DNA of 64,000 nt from Neopusillimonas aromaticivorans. Its GTDB lineage: Bacteria; Pseudomonadota; Gammaproteobacteria; Burkholderiales; Burkholderiaceae_B. This document shows, one piece after another, positions 63,343 through 64,000 of this stretch. The position numbers were made by a program, and so were the translations under genes. The notes beneath the pieces were generated by a model, which ran no database searches, was not told the DNA's origin, and was given only the letters and a program-made list of their open reading frames with translations. Numbering within the stretch: position 1 is the first letter of the stretch; each line of letters opens with the position of its first letter. Where the stretch lies: the NCBI RefSeq assembly GCF_030344915.1, contig NZ_CP128233.1:186001-250000 (forward strand). The letters are read 5' to 3'.

Positions 63343-64000
63343 GCGCGATCCTCCAGCCAACGGCCATAGCATGCCTCGGTGTCGCGCACCAGCCGCTCGA
63401 CGCTGAAGCGCCCTTGGGTGCGTACCAGATCAAAGCCGGCCTGCCCCATGCGCAGCCGCAACGCGGGGTCATCAACCAGGGTCTTGAGTGCCTGCACAAG
63501 CGCCTGATGATCGTGCACGGGCACCAGCAACCCGGTCTGCCCAACCTGCATCATTTCAGACACACCGCCAACATCGGTGCCAATAACGGGCAAGCCTGCC
63601 GCAGCCGCTTCAACAAAAACCGTACCGGAGGCTTCCTGTTCAGTCGCCAGGGCAAACAGATCGAAGCCTGCCAGCAAATTGGGTACGTCCTTGCGGGTGC
63701 CCATCAGGTGCACCCGACGCTCCAGGCCTTTATTGGCCACGTAAGCCTGCACCTCTTCAAAGGTTGGCGAGCCGCCTCCGACAAAAACCAGATGCAGGTT
63801 GGGTCGTTCACGGATGAGTGGTTCAATGGCATCAACCAGCGCGCGGTGACCTTTCTTGGCGCGCATTACTGCTACACAGCCCACCACAATATCGTTGCGG
63901 GCCAGTTTGAGCTCATCGCGCAGGGTCGAATGCGCAACCGGTTCAGACAACTGAATAGGTGAGTACACCACGGCCACATTGGCGGGCGGCACGCCTTTTT
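63339..64000 (-). CDS. Glycosyltransferase family 4, C-terminal part (runs off right edge)
   Basis: The C-terminal GT-B domain of a GT4 enzyme: IVVGCVAVMRAKKGHRALVDAI, LHLVFVGGGSPTFEEVQAYV, LLAGFDLFALATEQEASGTVF and EAAAAGLPVIGTDVGGVSEM, the donor-binding E-x7-E region. The frame remains open to the window edge, so the N-terminal acceptor domain lies outside. It is the most upstream visible gene of the glycan operon. Confidence 0.88.
   Translation of the reverse strand, partial: KGVPPANVAVVYSPIQLSEPVAHSTLRDELKLARNDIVVGCVAVMRAKKGHRALVDAIEPLIRERPNLHLVFVGGGSPTFEEVQAYVANKGLERRVHLMGTRKDVPNLLAGFDLFALATEQEASGTVFVEAAAAGLPVIGTDVGGVSEMMQVGQTGLLVPVHDHQALVQALKTLVDDPALRLRMGQAGFDLVRTQGRFSVERLVRDTEACYGRWLEDRA

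Overview
The window comes from a betaproteobacterium of the Burkholderiales, most likely Alcaligenaceae. The 16S gene has betaproteobacterial signatures, and ectR-ectABCD, nadD-rsfS-rlmH-maf-rng and yjgR/yebC/purD/hemF are all typical of that family. Genus is not resolved.

A pervasive feature dominates reading. About 30 genes, most of them housekeeping (purB, mnmA, aroG, tldD, pepN, fbp, purD, hemF, nadD, pyk), are broken by net -1 shifts, nearly all inside G/C or A/T homopolymers; three further shifts are net +1. The encoded tRNA-Ala also lacks one G of its expected 5' G run. This looks like uncorrected long-read homopolymer error, not gene decay. Gene spans below are the reconstructed full-length genes, with shift positions given.

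Layout. 1-4.4 kb: urate to ureidoglycolate catabolism (puuD, uraH, uraD, puuE, alc) under a divergent GntR regulator with palindromic operators. 4.5-13.4 kb: type IVb (IncI1/R64-like) pilus operon pilL-N-O-P-Q-R-S-V on the minus strand. 13.9-14.8 kb: small unknown genes. 14.9-19.4 kb: purB, a glutathione S-transferase, mnmA, and aroG. Upstream of aroG lies a Phe/Tyr-rich leader peptide followed by a strong intrinsic terminator, a classic attenuator. 19.6-23.5 kb: ectRABCD (ectoine and 5-hydroxyectoine). 23.8-37.8 kb: tldD, a nitrilase, relics of a LysR gene and a citrate-lyase-like gene, a MaoC hydratase, a DUF4136 lipoprotein, pepN, fbp, yjgR, yebC, purD, hemF, nadD and rsfS.

38.0-42.7 kb: an accessory cassette (AprA-like flavoprotein, 2[4Fe-4S] ferredoxin, SsuABC-type importer) wedged between rsfS and rlmH, which are normally adjacent. 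42.9-45.5 kb: rlmH, pyk, maf. 45.7-51.2 kb: a complete rRNA operon (16S, tRNA-Ile, tRNA-Ala, 23S, 5S) on the minus strand, with two promoters upstream. 52.1-52.3 kb: a perfect 18-copy 9-bp minisatellite whose minus strand has regularly spaced G4 tracts. 52.5-58.6 kb: rng, a lipoprotein, msbA, a heptosyltransferase-like GT9, a DUF218 protein and a YkgJ-type protein. 58.7-64.0 kb: a minus-strand surface-glycan operon alternating glycosyltransferases with NodB-type deacetylases and running off the right edge.

The strongest candidates for something worth following are the aroG Phe/Tyr attenuator, the redox plus importer cassette inserted in the rsfS-rlmH operon, and the G-tract minisatellite in front of rng.
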